A stretch of 64,000 nt of DNA, from NCBI RefSeq assembly GCF_003945545.1, contig NZ_CP029617.1, forward strand, positions 2,553,001 to 2,617,000. The letters run 5' to 3'. The translations under genes and the position numbers were made by a program. Below the pieces are notes generated by a model that made no database searches, was not told the DNA's origin, and worked only from the letters and a program-made list of their open reading frames with translations. Positions within the stretch are counted from its first letter, which is position 1. Each line of letters opens with the position of its first letter. The DNA comes from Streptomyces sp. WAC 01529 (GTDB lineage: Bacteria > Actinomycetota > Actinomycetes > Streptomycetales > Streptomycetaceae). Below, piece by piece: positions 42,254 to 52,425 of the stretch.

Positions 42254-43185
42254 CCCTGCCCACCCCGCTGACCGGTGTCGTACCGCCCGTCTGCACCCCC
42301 CTGACACCGGACCGCGAGGTGGACACCGCCTCCCTCGTCCGGCTCGTCGACCACTTGATCGACGGTGGCGTGGACGGCCTCTTCGTGCTCGGCTCCACCT
42401 CGGAGGTGGCGTATCTGACGGACCGGCAGCGGGCGCTCGTCGTCGATACGGTCGTACGTCACGTGGGCGGCCGGCTGCCCGTGCTCGCGGGGGCGATCGA
42501 CATGACCACGCCCCGCGTCCTGTGCCATGTGCGGGCGCTCACCGACGCGGGCGCGGACGCGATCGTCGTCACCGCGCCCTTCTACACGCGCACCCACCCG
42601 GCCGAGATCGCCCGCCACTTCCGGCTGGTCGCGAGCGGAACGGCGCTGCCGGTCCTCGCGTACGACATGCCGGTGTCGGTGCACTCGAAACTGAGCGCGG
42701 AGCTGGTGCTCGAACTGGCCGCGGAGGGCGTGCTCGCGGGCCTGAAGGACTCCAGCGGCGCCGAGGGAGCCTTCCGGAGCGTGCTCCTCGGCAGGCGGTC
42801 GGTACCGGTACCGGCGCCCTTCAGCGTGCTGACCGGTTCGGAGGTGACGGTCGACGCGGCGCTCGCGATGGGCGCGGACGGAGTCGTGCCGGGCCTCGGC
42901 AACGTCGACCCCGCCGGGTACGTACGCCTCTACGCCGCCTGCCGGGAGGGCGACTGGGAGCGTGCGCGGGCCGAGCAGGAGCGGCTGTGCGGCCTGTTCG
43001 GGATGGTGACGGCGGGCGACCCGGCCCGGATGGGCGGCAGCTCGTCGGCGCTGGGCGCCTTCAAGGCGGCGCTGCACCTGCGCGGCGTGATCGCCTGCCC
43101 GGCAACGGCGGAACCACAGATTCCGCTGTCCACGAGGGAGACGGAGACGGTGGGCAAGCATCTGGCGGCGGCGGGGTTGCTCTGA
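42250..43185 (+). CDS. DapA-family (dihydrodipicolinate synthase/N-acetylneuraminate lyase) aldolase
   Basis: A 311-residue (beta/alpha)8 class I aldolase. Seen: TPLTPDREVDTASLVRLVDHLIDGGVDGLFVLGSTSE at residues 16-53, Tyr in VLAYDMPV near residue 137, Schiff-base Lys in LAGLKDSSG near residue 165, and GADGVVPGLGNVDP. It is coupled (ATGA) to the transporter ATPase, so it probably acts on the imported compound rather than in lysine synthesis. Family reactions include retro-aldol cleavage of keto acids and dehydration of sugar acids. Which one applies is not visible. Confidence 0.88.
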   Translation: MTLPTPLTGVVPPVCTPLTPDREVDTASLVRLVDHLIDGGVDGLFVLGSTSEVAYLTDRQRALVVDTVVRHVGGRLPVLAGAIDMTTPRVLCHVRALTDAGADAIVVTAPFYTRTHPAEIARHFRLVASGTALPVLAYDMPVSVHSKLSAELVLELAAEGVLAGLKDSSGAEGAFRSVLLGRRSVPVPAPFSVLTGSEVTVDAALAMGADGVVPGLGNVDPAGYVRLYAACREGDWERARAEQERLCGLFGMVTAGDPARMGGSSSALGAFKAALHLRGVIACPATAEPQIPLSTRETETVGKHLAAAGLL

Positions 43186-43272
43186 GTGGCCCAGGGCCTG
43201 TCCGACGGATCATGCCGCGGGACGGTCGGCAAATGGCGCGACAAGTCCTTTGCCCTGGTGCAGAGTTGGCGC

Positions 43273-43638
43273 ATGTTGGATCACATAGCCATTCAGGTGA
43301 GCGACATCGCGGCCAGTGCTGCTTTCTACGACGCCGCGCTCGGTCCGCTCGGCGGTGCACGGAAGAAGCAGTTCGGCGAAAACATCAGCTTCGGCGTCAC
43401 GGGCCACCCGCTCTGGCTGGTCCCCGCGACCGACGCCACACCTTCGCGGGAACTGCACATCGCCTTCGTCGCGGACGACCGAGCCTCCGTGGACGCCTTC
43501 TACGCAGCCGCTCTCGCGGCAGGTGCCGAGGGCCTGCACGCGCCCCGACTCTGGCCGGAGTATCACGAGTCCTACTACGGGGCATTTGTTCGCGATCCCG
43601 ACGGGAACAACGTCGAGGCCGTCTGCCATCTGCCCTGA
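43273..43638 (+). CDS. VOC-family (glyoxalase/extradiol dioxygenase fold) protein
   Basis: A 121-residue protein starting MLDHIAIQVSDIAASAAFYDAALGPLG, the classical first VOC module with a metal-binding His at residue 4. It continues HIAFVADDRASVDAFYAAALAAGAEG and ends YYGAFVRDPDGNNVEAVCH, with the second His/Glu set. The ATG at 43273 is used; the in-frame start at 43186 lacks homology. It is a separate small gene between the lyase and a convergent two-component system. The substrate is unknown. Confidence 0.85.
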   Translation: MLDHIAIQVSDIAASAAFYDAALGPLGGARKKQFGENISFGVTGHPLWLVPATDATPSRELHIAFVADDRASVDAFYAAALAAGAEGLHAPRLWPEYHESYYGAFVRDPDGNNVEAVCHLP

Positions 43639-43651
43639 AGCCTGCTTCAGG
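43634..43651. terminator. Short palindrome overlapping the VOC stop codon
   Basis: CCTGAAGC (43634-43641) and GCTTCAGG (43644-43651) are separated by 2 nt and overlap the TGA of the VOC gene. It is a probable weak terminator for the plus-strand transcript. Confidence 0.45.
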
Positions 43652-43676
43652 AGCCACCCAAAGTATCCATCGGACA

Positions 43677-43693
43677 GGCCCAGGCCCTGGGCC
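43677..43693 (-). terminator. Terminator after the response-regulator gene
   Basis: GGCCCAG (43677-43683), a 3-nt loop and CTGGGCC (43687-43693) lie directly beyond the stop of the minus-strand response regulator at 43696. Confidence 0.55.
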
Positions 43694-43695
43694 CC

Positions 43696-44379
43696 TCACG
43701 CCCCCGGCGCCACCAGTCCCGACTCGTACGCCACGATGACCAGTTGGGCGCGGTCCCGCGCGCCCAGCTTGCCCATGATGCGGCTCACATGCGTCTTCGC
43801 GGTGAGCGGGCTCAGGCCCAGGGTCTCGGCGATCTCCGTGTTGTTCAGGCCCCGCGCCACCAGCGCGAGGACCTGCCGTTCGCGGTCCGAGAGGCCCTCG
43901 GGGCCGCCGACCGCCGTCAGCCCGGGGGTGTCCGGCGCGCGCAGCACCCGGGCGATGAGCCGCGAGGTGGGCCCCGGCGAGAGCAGGGACTCCCCGGCGG
44001 CGACCGTGCGGATGGCCTCAAGGAGTTCGGCGGGCCTGGTGTCCTTGACCAGGAAGCCGGACGCGCCCGCCCGCAACGCGTCCACGACGTGCTCGTCCGT
44101 GTCGTACGTCGTCAGCATCAGCACCTTCACGCCCGCCAGATCCTCGTCCGCCGCGAGGAGCCGCGTCGCCTCGATGCCGTCGAGGTCGGGCATGCGGATG
44201 TCCATGACGACGAGGTCGGCCCGCTCGGAGCGGGCGAGTTCGACCGCCGAGCGGCCCGTGCCCGCCTGGCCCACGACCTCCATGTCGGGCGCCGAGTCGA
44301 CGAGCATCGCGAACGCCGCGCGCACCAGCGTCTGATCGTCGGCGAGCAGCACGCGGATCGGCGGCACAGGGCTCGTCAT
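43696..44379 (-). CDS. NarL/LuxR-type response regulator
   Basis: A 227-residue transcription factor. The receiver domain has acidic pocket LLADDQT, phospho-acceptor Asp in VVMDIRMPDLDG near residue 58, Thr in MLTTYD and Lys in FLVKDTRP. A LuxR HTH covers residues ~155-215 (LSDRERQVLALVARGLNNTEIAETLGLSPLTAKTHVSRIMGKLGARDR). Its ATG overlaps the upstream kinase stop (ATGA at 44376-44379), so the two are a coupled two-component pair. The MMPL exporter gene upstream is the likely target. Confidence 0.95.
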   Translation of the reverse strand: MTSPVPPIRVLLADDQTLVRAAFAMLVDSAPDMEVVGQAGTGRSAVELARSERADLVVMDIRMPDLDGIEATRLLAADEDLAGVKVLMLTTYDTDEHVVDALRAGASGFLVKDTRPAELLEAIRTVAAGESLLSPGPTSRLIARVLRAPDTPGLTAVGGPEGLSDRERQVLALVARGLNNTEIAETLGLSPLTAKTHVSRIMGKLGARDRAQLVIVAYESGLVAPGA

Positions 44380-45629
44380 GTCAGGCCTCCCAGGGACGCG
44401 GGCGCGAGGGGCAGCACCGCGGAGACCATGAAACCGCCCCCGGGCCGCGGCCCCGCCTCCAGGGTGCCCCCGACGGTACGGGCCCGCTCCCGCATCCCGA
44501 CAAGTCCGTAACCCGGGGTGCCGCCGGGTTCCGCCACGCCCGCGCCGTCGTCGGCCACCGTGACGTTCAGCGCGGCGTCCTCGGCGCGTATGTCCACTCG
44601 CACGGTGGGGCCGGGGCCCGCGTGCCGCACCGCGTTGGTGAGCGCCTCCTGCACGATGCGGTAGGCGGCCGCGCCCACGGCCGGCGGCGCCTGGCAGCTC
44701 TCCACGTTCAGCTCGACGCGGGCCCCCGAGGTGCGGGCCGCCTCGACCAGGTCGGGCAGCGAGCCGAGGCCGGGCAGCGGTCCCCTGGCCTCGTCACCGC
44801 CCTCGTCCTCCGTACCGGATCTGAGCACCTCCAGCGTGGCGCGCAGTTCACCGCGGGCGGTGCGGCAGGTCTCGGCGACGTCGTCCAGCGCCTTGGCGAC
44901 GGCCGCGCGGTCCAGGCGGTCCGGGTCGGCGGCCAGGACGTGCGCGGCGACGGACGTCTGGACGCCGACCAGGGTGATGCTGTGCGCGAGCAGGTCGTGC
45001 AGATCGCGGGCGACCCGCAGCCGCTCCTCGGCGACCCGGCGCCGCGCCTCCTCCTCCCGCGTGCGCTCGGCCCGCTCGGCGCGTTCGACGACGGAGGCGA
45101 CGTACTGGCGGTGGATGCGGACGTACACGCCGAGCAGCAGGAAGGAGATGATCCAGCCGGTGATGCGCAGGGACTCGGCGCCCTCGGCCAGGCCCTCGGA
45201 GAACTTGACGCTCAGCATGATGCCGATGACCCCGGCGCCGATGAGCACGGTGTTCCGTGGCCGGGTCCGGGAGGCCACGGTGAACAGGGCGGCCATCGAG
45301 ACGGCCATGGGCGCGGTGTGGTTGGCGTCGAGGGAGTGGTAGGTCAGCAGGATCGCCATCAGGACGACCATGACGCGCATCGGGGCGCGGCGCCGCCACA
45401 CGATGGTGATGTGCGCGGCGAGCAGCAGCGCCCATCCGAGCACGCCCGGCGGATCGCCGTTGTCCCGCACGACCCGCACGACGACGACCGCGCTCACCGC
45501 CATGGTCAGCGCGAACAGCACGTCGGTGCGCAGCCGTTCGCCGGGGGTGGCGGGGCCCAGGACGCGTTCGATGAGGTTGCGGGGTGCGGTGCCCGGCGCC
45601 GGGCCCGGACCGCTGGCGGGTGATTCCAC
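44376..45629 (-). CDS. Sensor histidine kinase, HisKA_3 type
   Basis: A ~417-residue membrane kinase. About five hydrophobic segments occupy residues ~35-165 (VLFALTMAVSAVVVVRVV, MVVLMAILLTYHSL, NTVLIGAGVIGIMLSV, GWIISFLLLGVYVRI), followed by a coiled coil (VVERAERAERTREEEARRRVAEER). The phospho-acceptor His is in RVARDLHDLLAHSITLVGVQ. The HATPase domain has EALTNAVRHAGPG and DDGAGVAEPGG with GLVGMRERA. It probably starts at the GTG at 45629; the frame upstream is shadow of the MMPL gene. It is coupled to the response regulator. The signal is unknown; few extracellular residues suggest membrane sensing. Confidence 0.9.
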   Translation of the reverse strand: MESPASGPGPAPGTAPRNLIERVLGPATPGERLRTDVLFALTMAVSAVVVVRVVRDNGDPPGVLGWALLLAAHITIVWRRRAPMRVMVVLMAILLTYHSLDANHTAPMAVSMAALFTVASRTRPRNTVLIGAGVIGIMLSVKFSEGLAEGAESLRITGWIISFLLLGVYVRIHRQYVASVVERAERAERTREEEARRRVAEERLRVARDLHDLLAHSITLVGVQTSVAAHVLAADPDRLDRAAVAKALDDVAETCRTARGELRATLEVLRSGTEDEGGDEARGPLPGLGSLPDLVEAARTSGARVELNVESCQAPPAVGAAAYRIVQEALTNAVRHAGPGPTVRVDIRAEDAALNVTVADDGAGVAEPGGTPGYGLVGMRERARTVGGTLEAGPRPGGGFMVSAVLPLAPASLGGLT

Positions 45630-45679
45630 CAGCCCATCTTCGGCCAGGAGGCCGCCCTTCGGGGAGGGTTCGGGTAGGC

Positions 45680-45709
45680 GGGCGCCCCTCCGCTGCCGGA
45701 GGGGCGCCC
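45680..45709 (-). terminator. Terminator after the MMPL gene
   Basis: A perfect 12-bp inverted repeat GGGCGCCCCTCC (45680-45691) / GGAGGGGCGCCC (45698-45709) with a 6-nt loop lies 12 nt beyond the MMPL stop and separates it from the kinase gene. Confidence 0.75.
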
Positions 45710-45721
45710 GGAAGGACGGGC

Positions 45722-47818
45722 TCAAGGCGAGGGCACCCGGACGCGTTCGGCCTCCGGCGCCGGGGGCGCCGTCGCCCGGGGCCTGGACAGCGGGCCGGGC
45801 CACCACACCTTGCGGCCGAGCGCCACGCTCGCGCTCGTCACCAGGTACGTACGCACCAGGAAGGTGTCGAGGAGCACGCCGACGGCGATGACGAAGCCCA
45901 GCTCGACGAGTTGGACGAGCGGCATGTTGGTCAGCACGGCGAACGTCGCGGCGAGCACGAGGCCCGCGGAGGCGATGACGCCGCCGGTGGTGCGCAGCGC
46001 GGTGAGCGCGGCCGGGCCCGGCTCGGAGCCGTTCAGGCACTCCTCCCGCATCCGGTGCATCAGGAAGATGCCGTAGTCGACGCCGAGGGCGACGAGGAAG
46101 ACGAAGGAGAGCAGGCCGAGCCCCGGATCGGTGCCCTCGAACCCGAAGAGCGGTTCGAAGACGAGCCCGGCGATGCCCAGCGAGGCGCCCCATACGGCGA
46201 CGACCGCGCCGAGCAGCAGCAGCGGCGCGACGAGGCTGCGCAGCAGGGCGACGAGGACCAGCAGTACGGCCGCGAGGACGAGTGGCACGACGACGGCCCG
46301 GTCCCGGGAGTTGCTCTCCTTCAGGTCGAGCTGCTGGGCGCTCGCCCCGCCGACGTACGCCCCGTCGAGCCCGTCCCGCAGCGCCTTGATCGTGGCGGTC
46401 TCCCCCGGGGACTCGGGCGGGGCCGACGCGTTCACGGAGATCTCGGTCCAGCCCTTGGCGGTACGTCCCTTCTGCGCGCGGTCGACGCCCTTGGTGCCGC
46501 GGATCTCGGCGAGGGCGGCGGTGGCGTCGTCGGCCCGGGTCATGACGGTGATCGGCTGGGCGCTGCCCTCGGGGTAGGCGGCGGCGAGGGTCTCCATGGC
46601 GGCCACGGAATCGGGGGTCTTGGTGAAGGAGTCCTCCTGCTTGAGCGAGCCGGGGAGGCTGAAGGCGCCGAGGGCGAGCGCCCCGAGGAGCACGCCGCCA
46701 CCGGCGAGGACGGCGAGCGGCCTGCGCCCGGCGGAGCCGCCCATCGCGGCGAAGAGGGAGCGCCGCTGCTTAGGCGTGCTGCCGTAGGCGGGGACGAGCG
46801 GCCAGAACACCCGCCGCCCGAGGAGCACGAGGATCGCGGGGAGCAGGGTCAGCATCGCCGCGAGCGCGCAGAGCACGCCGACGGTGCCGAGCGGGCCCAT
46901 GCCCCGGCTGCTGTTGAGGTCGGCGGCGAGCAGGCAGAGCAGTCCGGCGGCGACGGTTCCGGAGGAGGCGAGGACGGCGGGCCCGCAGCCGCGCAGGGCG
47001 GCGACCATGGCGTCGTAGGGCTGTTCGATCCTGCGCAGCTCCTCGCGGTAGCGGGCGACGAGCAGGAGGGCGTAGTCGGTACCGGCGCCGAAGACGAGGA
47101 TGGTCATGATGCCGGAGCTCTGCCCGGTGATGGCCGTCCCGAAGGCCTGGTGGAGTCCGTAGGCGACGGCCATCGCGAAGTAGTCGGCGATGCCCGCGAC
47201 GGCGAGCGGCACGAGCCACAGGAACGGGCTGCGGTAGATGAGGATGAGCAGCAGCGCGACGACGGCGGCGGTGGTGTAGAGCAGGGGGCCGCCGAGCGAG
47301 TTGTAGACCTCGCTCGCGTCGGTGTCGAACGCCCCGCCTCCCCCGACGTCGACGCTCAGTCCGCCCTCGCCCCGGGCGATGTCGCGCACGTCCCCGACGA
47401 GGGCGTCCCGCTTCTCCTCGTCCTGCCCGGGTTCGGTGCTGGCGATCGGGTACATCAGGGTGGTGCCGTCCTCGGAGGGCACGCCCTTGGGCTCCGCGAC
47501 GAGCCGGTGCGCGTCGGCGACCTCGGCGATCTGCTCGGCGGCGGTCTTCCGGTCGGCGGCGCTGAGTCCGCCGTCCCGGTGGTAGACGAGCACCAGTTCG
47601 GTGGCTTCACCGCCCGGCAGCTGGTCCTGGATGCGGGCGACCTCGGTCGAGTCGGCGCTCGCGGGGAGGTAGTCGACGGGCCGGTCCTTCTGGACGTCGG
47701 CGAGGCGGGACGCGAACGGCGAGGCGAGCGCGAGCACGGCGATCCAGAGCCCCAGGAAGACCCAGGGAACGGCGCGTCGTCGCCGTCGTGACGCGGCGGT
47801 GGTCGGTGCGGCCCCCAT
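45722..47818 (-). CDS. MMPL-type RND exporter
   Basis: A 698-residue inner-membrane transporter of the MMPL/RND superfamily with 12 predicted helices in two repeats. Extracellular domains follow helix 1 (residues ~35-165) and helix 7 (~385-520). Conserved patterns are ITGQSSGIMTILVFGAGTDYALLLVARYREEL (first repeat, with DY proton-relay Asp) and LGLLSFVFLVALGVDYGIFLMHRMREE (second). Actinobacterial members export lipids, glycolipids or drugs. The start is an ATG at 47818 with AAGGAGG upstream. The adjacent two-component system on the same strand probably regulates it. Confidence 0.93.
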   Translation of the reverse strand: MGAAPTTAASRRRRRAVPWVFLGLWIAVLALASPFASRLADVQKDRPVDYLPASADSTEVARIQDQLPGGEATELVLVYHRDGGLSAADRKTAAEQIAEVADAHRLVAEPKGVPSEDGTTLMYPIASTEPGQDEEKRDALVGDVRDIARGEGGLSVDVGGGGAFDTDASEVYNSLGGPLLYTTAAVVALLLILIYRSPFLWLVPLAVAGIADYFAMAVAYGLHQAFGTAITGQSSGIMTILVFGAGTDYALLLVARYREELRRIEQPYDAMVAALRGCGPAVLASSGTVAAGLLCLLAADLNSSRGMGPLGTVGVLCALAAMLTLLPAILVLLGRRVFWPLVPAYGSTPKQRRSLFAAMGGSAGRRPLAVLAGGGVLLGALALGAFSLPGSLKQEDSFTKTPDSVAAMETLAAAYPEGSAQPITVMTRADDATAALAEIRGTKGVDRAQKGRTAKGWTEISVNASAPPESPGETATIKALRDGLDGAYVGGASAQQLDLKESNSRDRAVVVPLVLAAVLLVLVALLRSLVAPLLLLGAVVAVWGASLGIAGLVFEPLFGFEGTDPGLGLLSFVFLVALGVDYGIFLMHRMREECLNGSEPGPAALTALRTTGGVIASAGLVLAATFAVLTNMPLVQLVELGFVIAVGVLLDTFLVRTYLVTSASVALGRKVWWPGPLSRPRATAPPAPEAERVRVPSP

Positions 47819-47970
47819 GACGGGCCTCCTTCGGCAGGGGTGACATCTACGGGGTCAACCCTTCCGGGGAGCGGGCCTGGAGCCGTCGAGCAGGAGACCG
47901 AGTTGGGCGGTACGGCCCGGGGAGGCCGGGGGCGGGGATTACTCCCCACGGAGTACGAGCCGGGCCCCTT

Positions 47971-47996
47971 GGGGCGCGTCCGGGAGCCCGCGCCCC
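47971..47996 (-). terminator. Terminator abutting the TerB-like gene
   Basis: GGGGCGCG (47971-47978) and CGCGCCCC (47989-47996) with a 10-nt loop begin immediately after the TGA of the minus-strand gene ending at 47997. A separate short inverted repeat TACTCC/GGAGTA (47940-47955) lies nearby, upstream of the MMPL gene. Confidence 0.6.
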
Positions 47997-48728
47997 TCAG
48001 GAAGGCGTCCGCGCCGCCGCCAGCAGCCGTGTCACATCCTCCGAGCAGATGGTGAGCGCGCAGCCCGCCGTGGCGAGGACGTCGCGCTCGGCGGGGGTGT
48101 AGGGCCCGTCGGCCAGGGCGATCCGCGCGCCCTGGAGGAGCAGCGCCTCGCGGCCCGCGGGGGCGAGGTGGGGGGCCAGGGGGCCGAGCGCCTCGTGGAG
48201 TTCGATGGCGAGGCCGGGCCCGCAGTCGGGCTCGGTGACGCGGCCGGTGTCGGCGGCGAGCGCGTCGACGAGGGCGACGAGCCGCTCCTCGGTGCAGTCG
48301 TCGTGGCCCGCTCCCCGCAACGTGCCGACGGCCGTGTCGAGGGTGGCGCGCGAGCAGGCGCCGCCAGTGGAGAGGACGGCGAGGACCACGGTGTGGACGG
48401 CGTCGCGCAGCATCGCGGAGAGCCGGGTGGTGGTGGGGTGGTCGAGGACGTCGGGATCGAAGAGGTCCTGGCAGGCGGCGCACTGGACGACGGGCCCCGC
48501 GGCGCCGCGCGGCACGACGGGCAGGCCGAGCAGGACGAAGCGGCGCCGGCCGGTGAGCCGCTGGTAGTTGCGGTCGCCGCCGCAGGCCGGGCAGAAGAAC
48601 TCGCCGTCACCGACGGCGTCCCAGGCGGTGTGCACGCCGATCATCCGCTTGCACAGGGCCCGTCCGCGCGAGACGGGTCTGGCGGAAATGCGGGCTTGTC
48701 GGCCGTTTCGTCCATGATCTGGCAGCAC
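47997..48728 (-). CDS. TerB-like protein with N-terminal zinc ribbon
   Basis: A 243-residue protein. The N-terminal zinc ribbon is GEFFCPACGGDRNYQRLTGRRRFVLLGLPVVP ... VVQCAACQDLF (two CxxC pairs, residues ~45-92). A helical TerB/tellurite-resistance-like domain (~100-240) follows, with acidic DxxxxxxE-type residues (CSRATLDTAVGTL, ARIALADGPYTPAERDVLATA). TerB domains are found in phage-, stress- and metal-related systems, but the function here is unknown. The GTG at 48728 is chosen with GGAGG 6 nt upstream; a second GTG directly before it is possible. It is monocistronic, with terminators either side. Confidence 0.8.
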   Translation of the reverse strand: MLPDHGRNGRQARISARPVSRGRALCKRMIGVHTAWDAVGDGEFFCPACGGDRNYQRLTGRRRFVLLGLPVVPRGAAGPVVQCAACQDLFDPDVLDHPTTTRLSAMLRDAVHTVVLAVLSTGGACSRATLDTAVGTLRGAGHDDCTEERLVALVDALAADTGRVTEPDCGPGLAIELHEALGPLAPHLAPAGREALLLQGARIALADGPYTPAERDVLATAGCALTICSEDVTRLLAAARTPS

Positions 48729-48847
48729 CACGCACCTCCGTAACTCCCCGGCTGCATTGCCGTGTTGGCGTGATGTTAGCCACATCGGTGATGCGGCGTC
48801 AGCACCTCGCACAGGAGAGCGAGCCGGAGGTGGCCGGGAGATGACGC

Positions 48848-48878
48848 GGCCCCGCCCGCCGGAGAGGCGGACGGGGCC
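48848..48878 (-). terminator. Terminator after leuA
   Basis: GGCCCCGCCCGCC (48848-48860) and GGCGGACGGGGCC (48866-48878) pair with one mismatch around GGAGA, 20 nt beyond the leuA stop. Confidence 0.75.
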
Positions 48879-48898
48879 GGAGAAGGCAGGGGTGGGGG

Positions 48899-50854
<1,956 letters not shown>

Positions 50855-50887
50855 TCAGCAATCATGGTGGCAGGTAGTGACAGCGGC

Positions 50888-52003
50888 ATGACCCAGTGCC
50901 ACATTGCCGCCATGACCGCCAACCTGACCGGCTTCGAGCCTGTCTTCTGCACCATCGTGCCGCCCCACGTCCTGGACACCCTCGCGCAGAGCCAGGACCC
51001 GACGCTCGCCGCCCCGGCCCGCCGCACCCTGGAGCGGGACTCCATCGAGCGCACCCACCGCCGTCTGACCACCGTCATCGGCGCGCCCGGCGTGGCCCTG
51101 CCCAAGGGCGCCGCGGCGGACAAGCCGCACCGCACGATCTACGACGCCAAGCAGCGCACGCAGCTGCCGGGCCGCAAAGTGCGCGGCGAGGGCGACGAGC
51201 CCGGCAAGGACGCCACCGTCAACCGCGCGTACGCGGGCCTCGGCGCCACCTTCGAGCTGTTCCAGAAGGCGTACGAGCGCAACTCCATCGACGGCAACGG
51301 CCTGCCGCTCGACGCGACCGTCCACTACGGCGAGGACTACGGAAACGCCTTCTGGAACGGCGAGCAGATGGTCTTCGGCGACGGCGACGGCGAGATCTTC
51401 CTCGACTTCACCATCCCCGTGGACGTCATCGGCCACGAGCTGACCCACGGCGTCGTGCAGTACACGGCGAACCTCACCTACTTCGGCCAGCCCGGCGCCC
51501 TGAACGAGTCGATGGCGGACGTCTTCGGCTCGATCATCAAGCAGTACACGCTCGGCCAGAGCGCCCACGAGGCCGACTGGCTGATCGGCGCGGGCCTGCT
51601 CGCCCCGCGCGTCTCCGGCAAGGCCCTGCGCTCCATGAAGGAGCCCGGTACGGCGTACGACGACGACGTGCTCGGCAAGGACCCGCAGCCCGCCGACATG
51701 GACCACTACGTGCGCACGGGCCGGGACAACGGCGGCGTGCACATCAACTCCGGCATCCCCAACCGCGCGTTCTACCTGGTCGCCGACGCGCTCGGCGGCC
51801 ACTCGTGGGAGCGGGCCGGCCAGATCTGGTACGCCGTCCTGACCGGCGGCGAGCTGGCGCAGGACGCCTCCTTCGAGGACTTCGCGAAGCTGACGGTGGC
51901 CGCGGCCCGCCAGAAGTACGGCGACGGGGAGGAGCTGAAGGCCGTCACCGACGCGTGGGCCACGGTCAAGGTGCCGGTACCCAAGGCCGCCGCCAACGGC
52001 TGA
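50888..52003 (+). CDS. Protealysin-like M4 metallopeptidase
   Basis: A 371-residue thermolysin-family zinc protease. A short propeptide carries the protealysin marker PPHVLDTLA. The zinc site is VIGHELTHGV (two His and catalytic Glu, residues ~192-201) with the third ligand Glu in ALNESMADVFGS. The catalytic His is in NGGVHINSGIPNRAFYL. There is no signal peptide, as usual for protealysin-like members. ATG codons at 50888 and 50912 are both possible; 50888 is used because third-position GC is already high from there. An emfourin-like inhibitor gene follows after 43 nt. Confidence 0.92.
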   Translation: MTQCHIAAMTANLTGFEPVFCTIVPPHVLDTLAQSQDPTLAAPARRTLERDSIERTHRRLTTVIGAPGVALPKGAAADKPHRTIYDAKQRTQLPGRKVRGEGDEPGKDATVNRAYAGLGATFELFQKAYERNSIDGNGLPLDATVHYGEDYGNAFWNGEQMVFGDGDGEIFLDFTIPVDVIGHELTHGVVQYTANLTYFGQPGALNESMADVFGSIIKQYTLGQSAHEADWLIGAGLLAPRVSGKALRSMKEPGTAYDDDVLGKDPQPADMDHYVRTGRDNGGVHINSGIPNRAFYLVADALGGHSWERAGQIWYAVLTGGELAQDASFEDFAKLTVAAARQKYGDGEELKAVTDAWATVKVPVPKAAANG

Positions 52004-52046
52004 CGGCGCGCTACCGGCCGCCCGCGCGGTGGAGTAGACAGGAGCC

Positions 52047-52313
52047 ATGCGTATCCAGGTGAAGCGCACGGGCGGGTTCGCGGGCATCGACCGGCACGCC
52101 GAGGTGGACACCTCGACGCTGGCCGATGCCCCCGAATGGCACGCGCTGGCCGAACAGGCCTTGGCCGACGGCCGCGGCACCCCACCCATCGGGGTGCCGG
52201 ACGGCTTCAACTACCAGCTGACGGTGGACGGGTGCACGGTGTACTGCTCCGACCCGCGGCTGACCGAGCCACAGCGGAAGCTGATCTCGCGGGTGCTGAA
52301 GGAGGGCTCGTAG
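52047..52313 (+). CDS. Emfourin-like proteinaceous inhibitor of M4 protease
   Basis: An 88-residue single-domain protein. It has the small beta-rich emfourin pattern: MRIQVKRTGGFAGIDRHAEVDTSTL at the start, then DGFNYQLTVDGCTVYCSDPRLTEPQRKLISRVL. Emfourins are slow-tight-binding inhibitors of protealysin-like proteases and are typically encoded directly downstream of them, exactly as here (43-nt gap, same strand). There is no signal peptide, matching its partner. Assignment rests on fold pattern plus context. Confidence 0.82.
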   Translation: MRIQVKRTGGFAGIDRHAEVDTSTLADAPEWHALAEQALADGRGTPPIGVPDGFNYQLTVDGCTVYCSDPRLTEPQRKLISRVLKEGS

Positions 52314-52392
52314 GCCACACGCACGCCAGGAGGCCGTGAGGGACGCGAGGAGAACGTGAGCCTTGTTCACCTTTTCCTCGCGCGCCCATTGA

Positions 52393-52416
52393 CTTCCGTA
52401 CTCGGCGGTACGGAAG
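52393..52416 (+). promoter_or_regulatory. Inverted repeat covering the ribosome-binding site of the beta-glucosidase gene
   Basis: CTTCCGTAC (52393-52401) and GTACGGAAG (52408-52416) pair perfectly over a 6-nt loop. The right arm contains the GGAAG that serves as ribosome-binding site 9 nt before the ATG at 52426. It could be a repressor operator or an RNA hairpin hiding the site. Confidence 0.55.
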
Positions 52417-52425
52417 ATCCCGCCC

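Noticed and set aside
43186..43272. N-terminal extension of the VOC protein
   Set aside because: The residues before MLDHIAIQ show no VOC homology and the family starts at the metal-binding His of that motif.
45584..47791. 735-codon plus-strand open frame
   Set aside because: It is the mirror of the MMPL exporter, which has clear RND motifs. The frame reads as Gly/Glu/Arg/Asp-rich low complexity.
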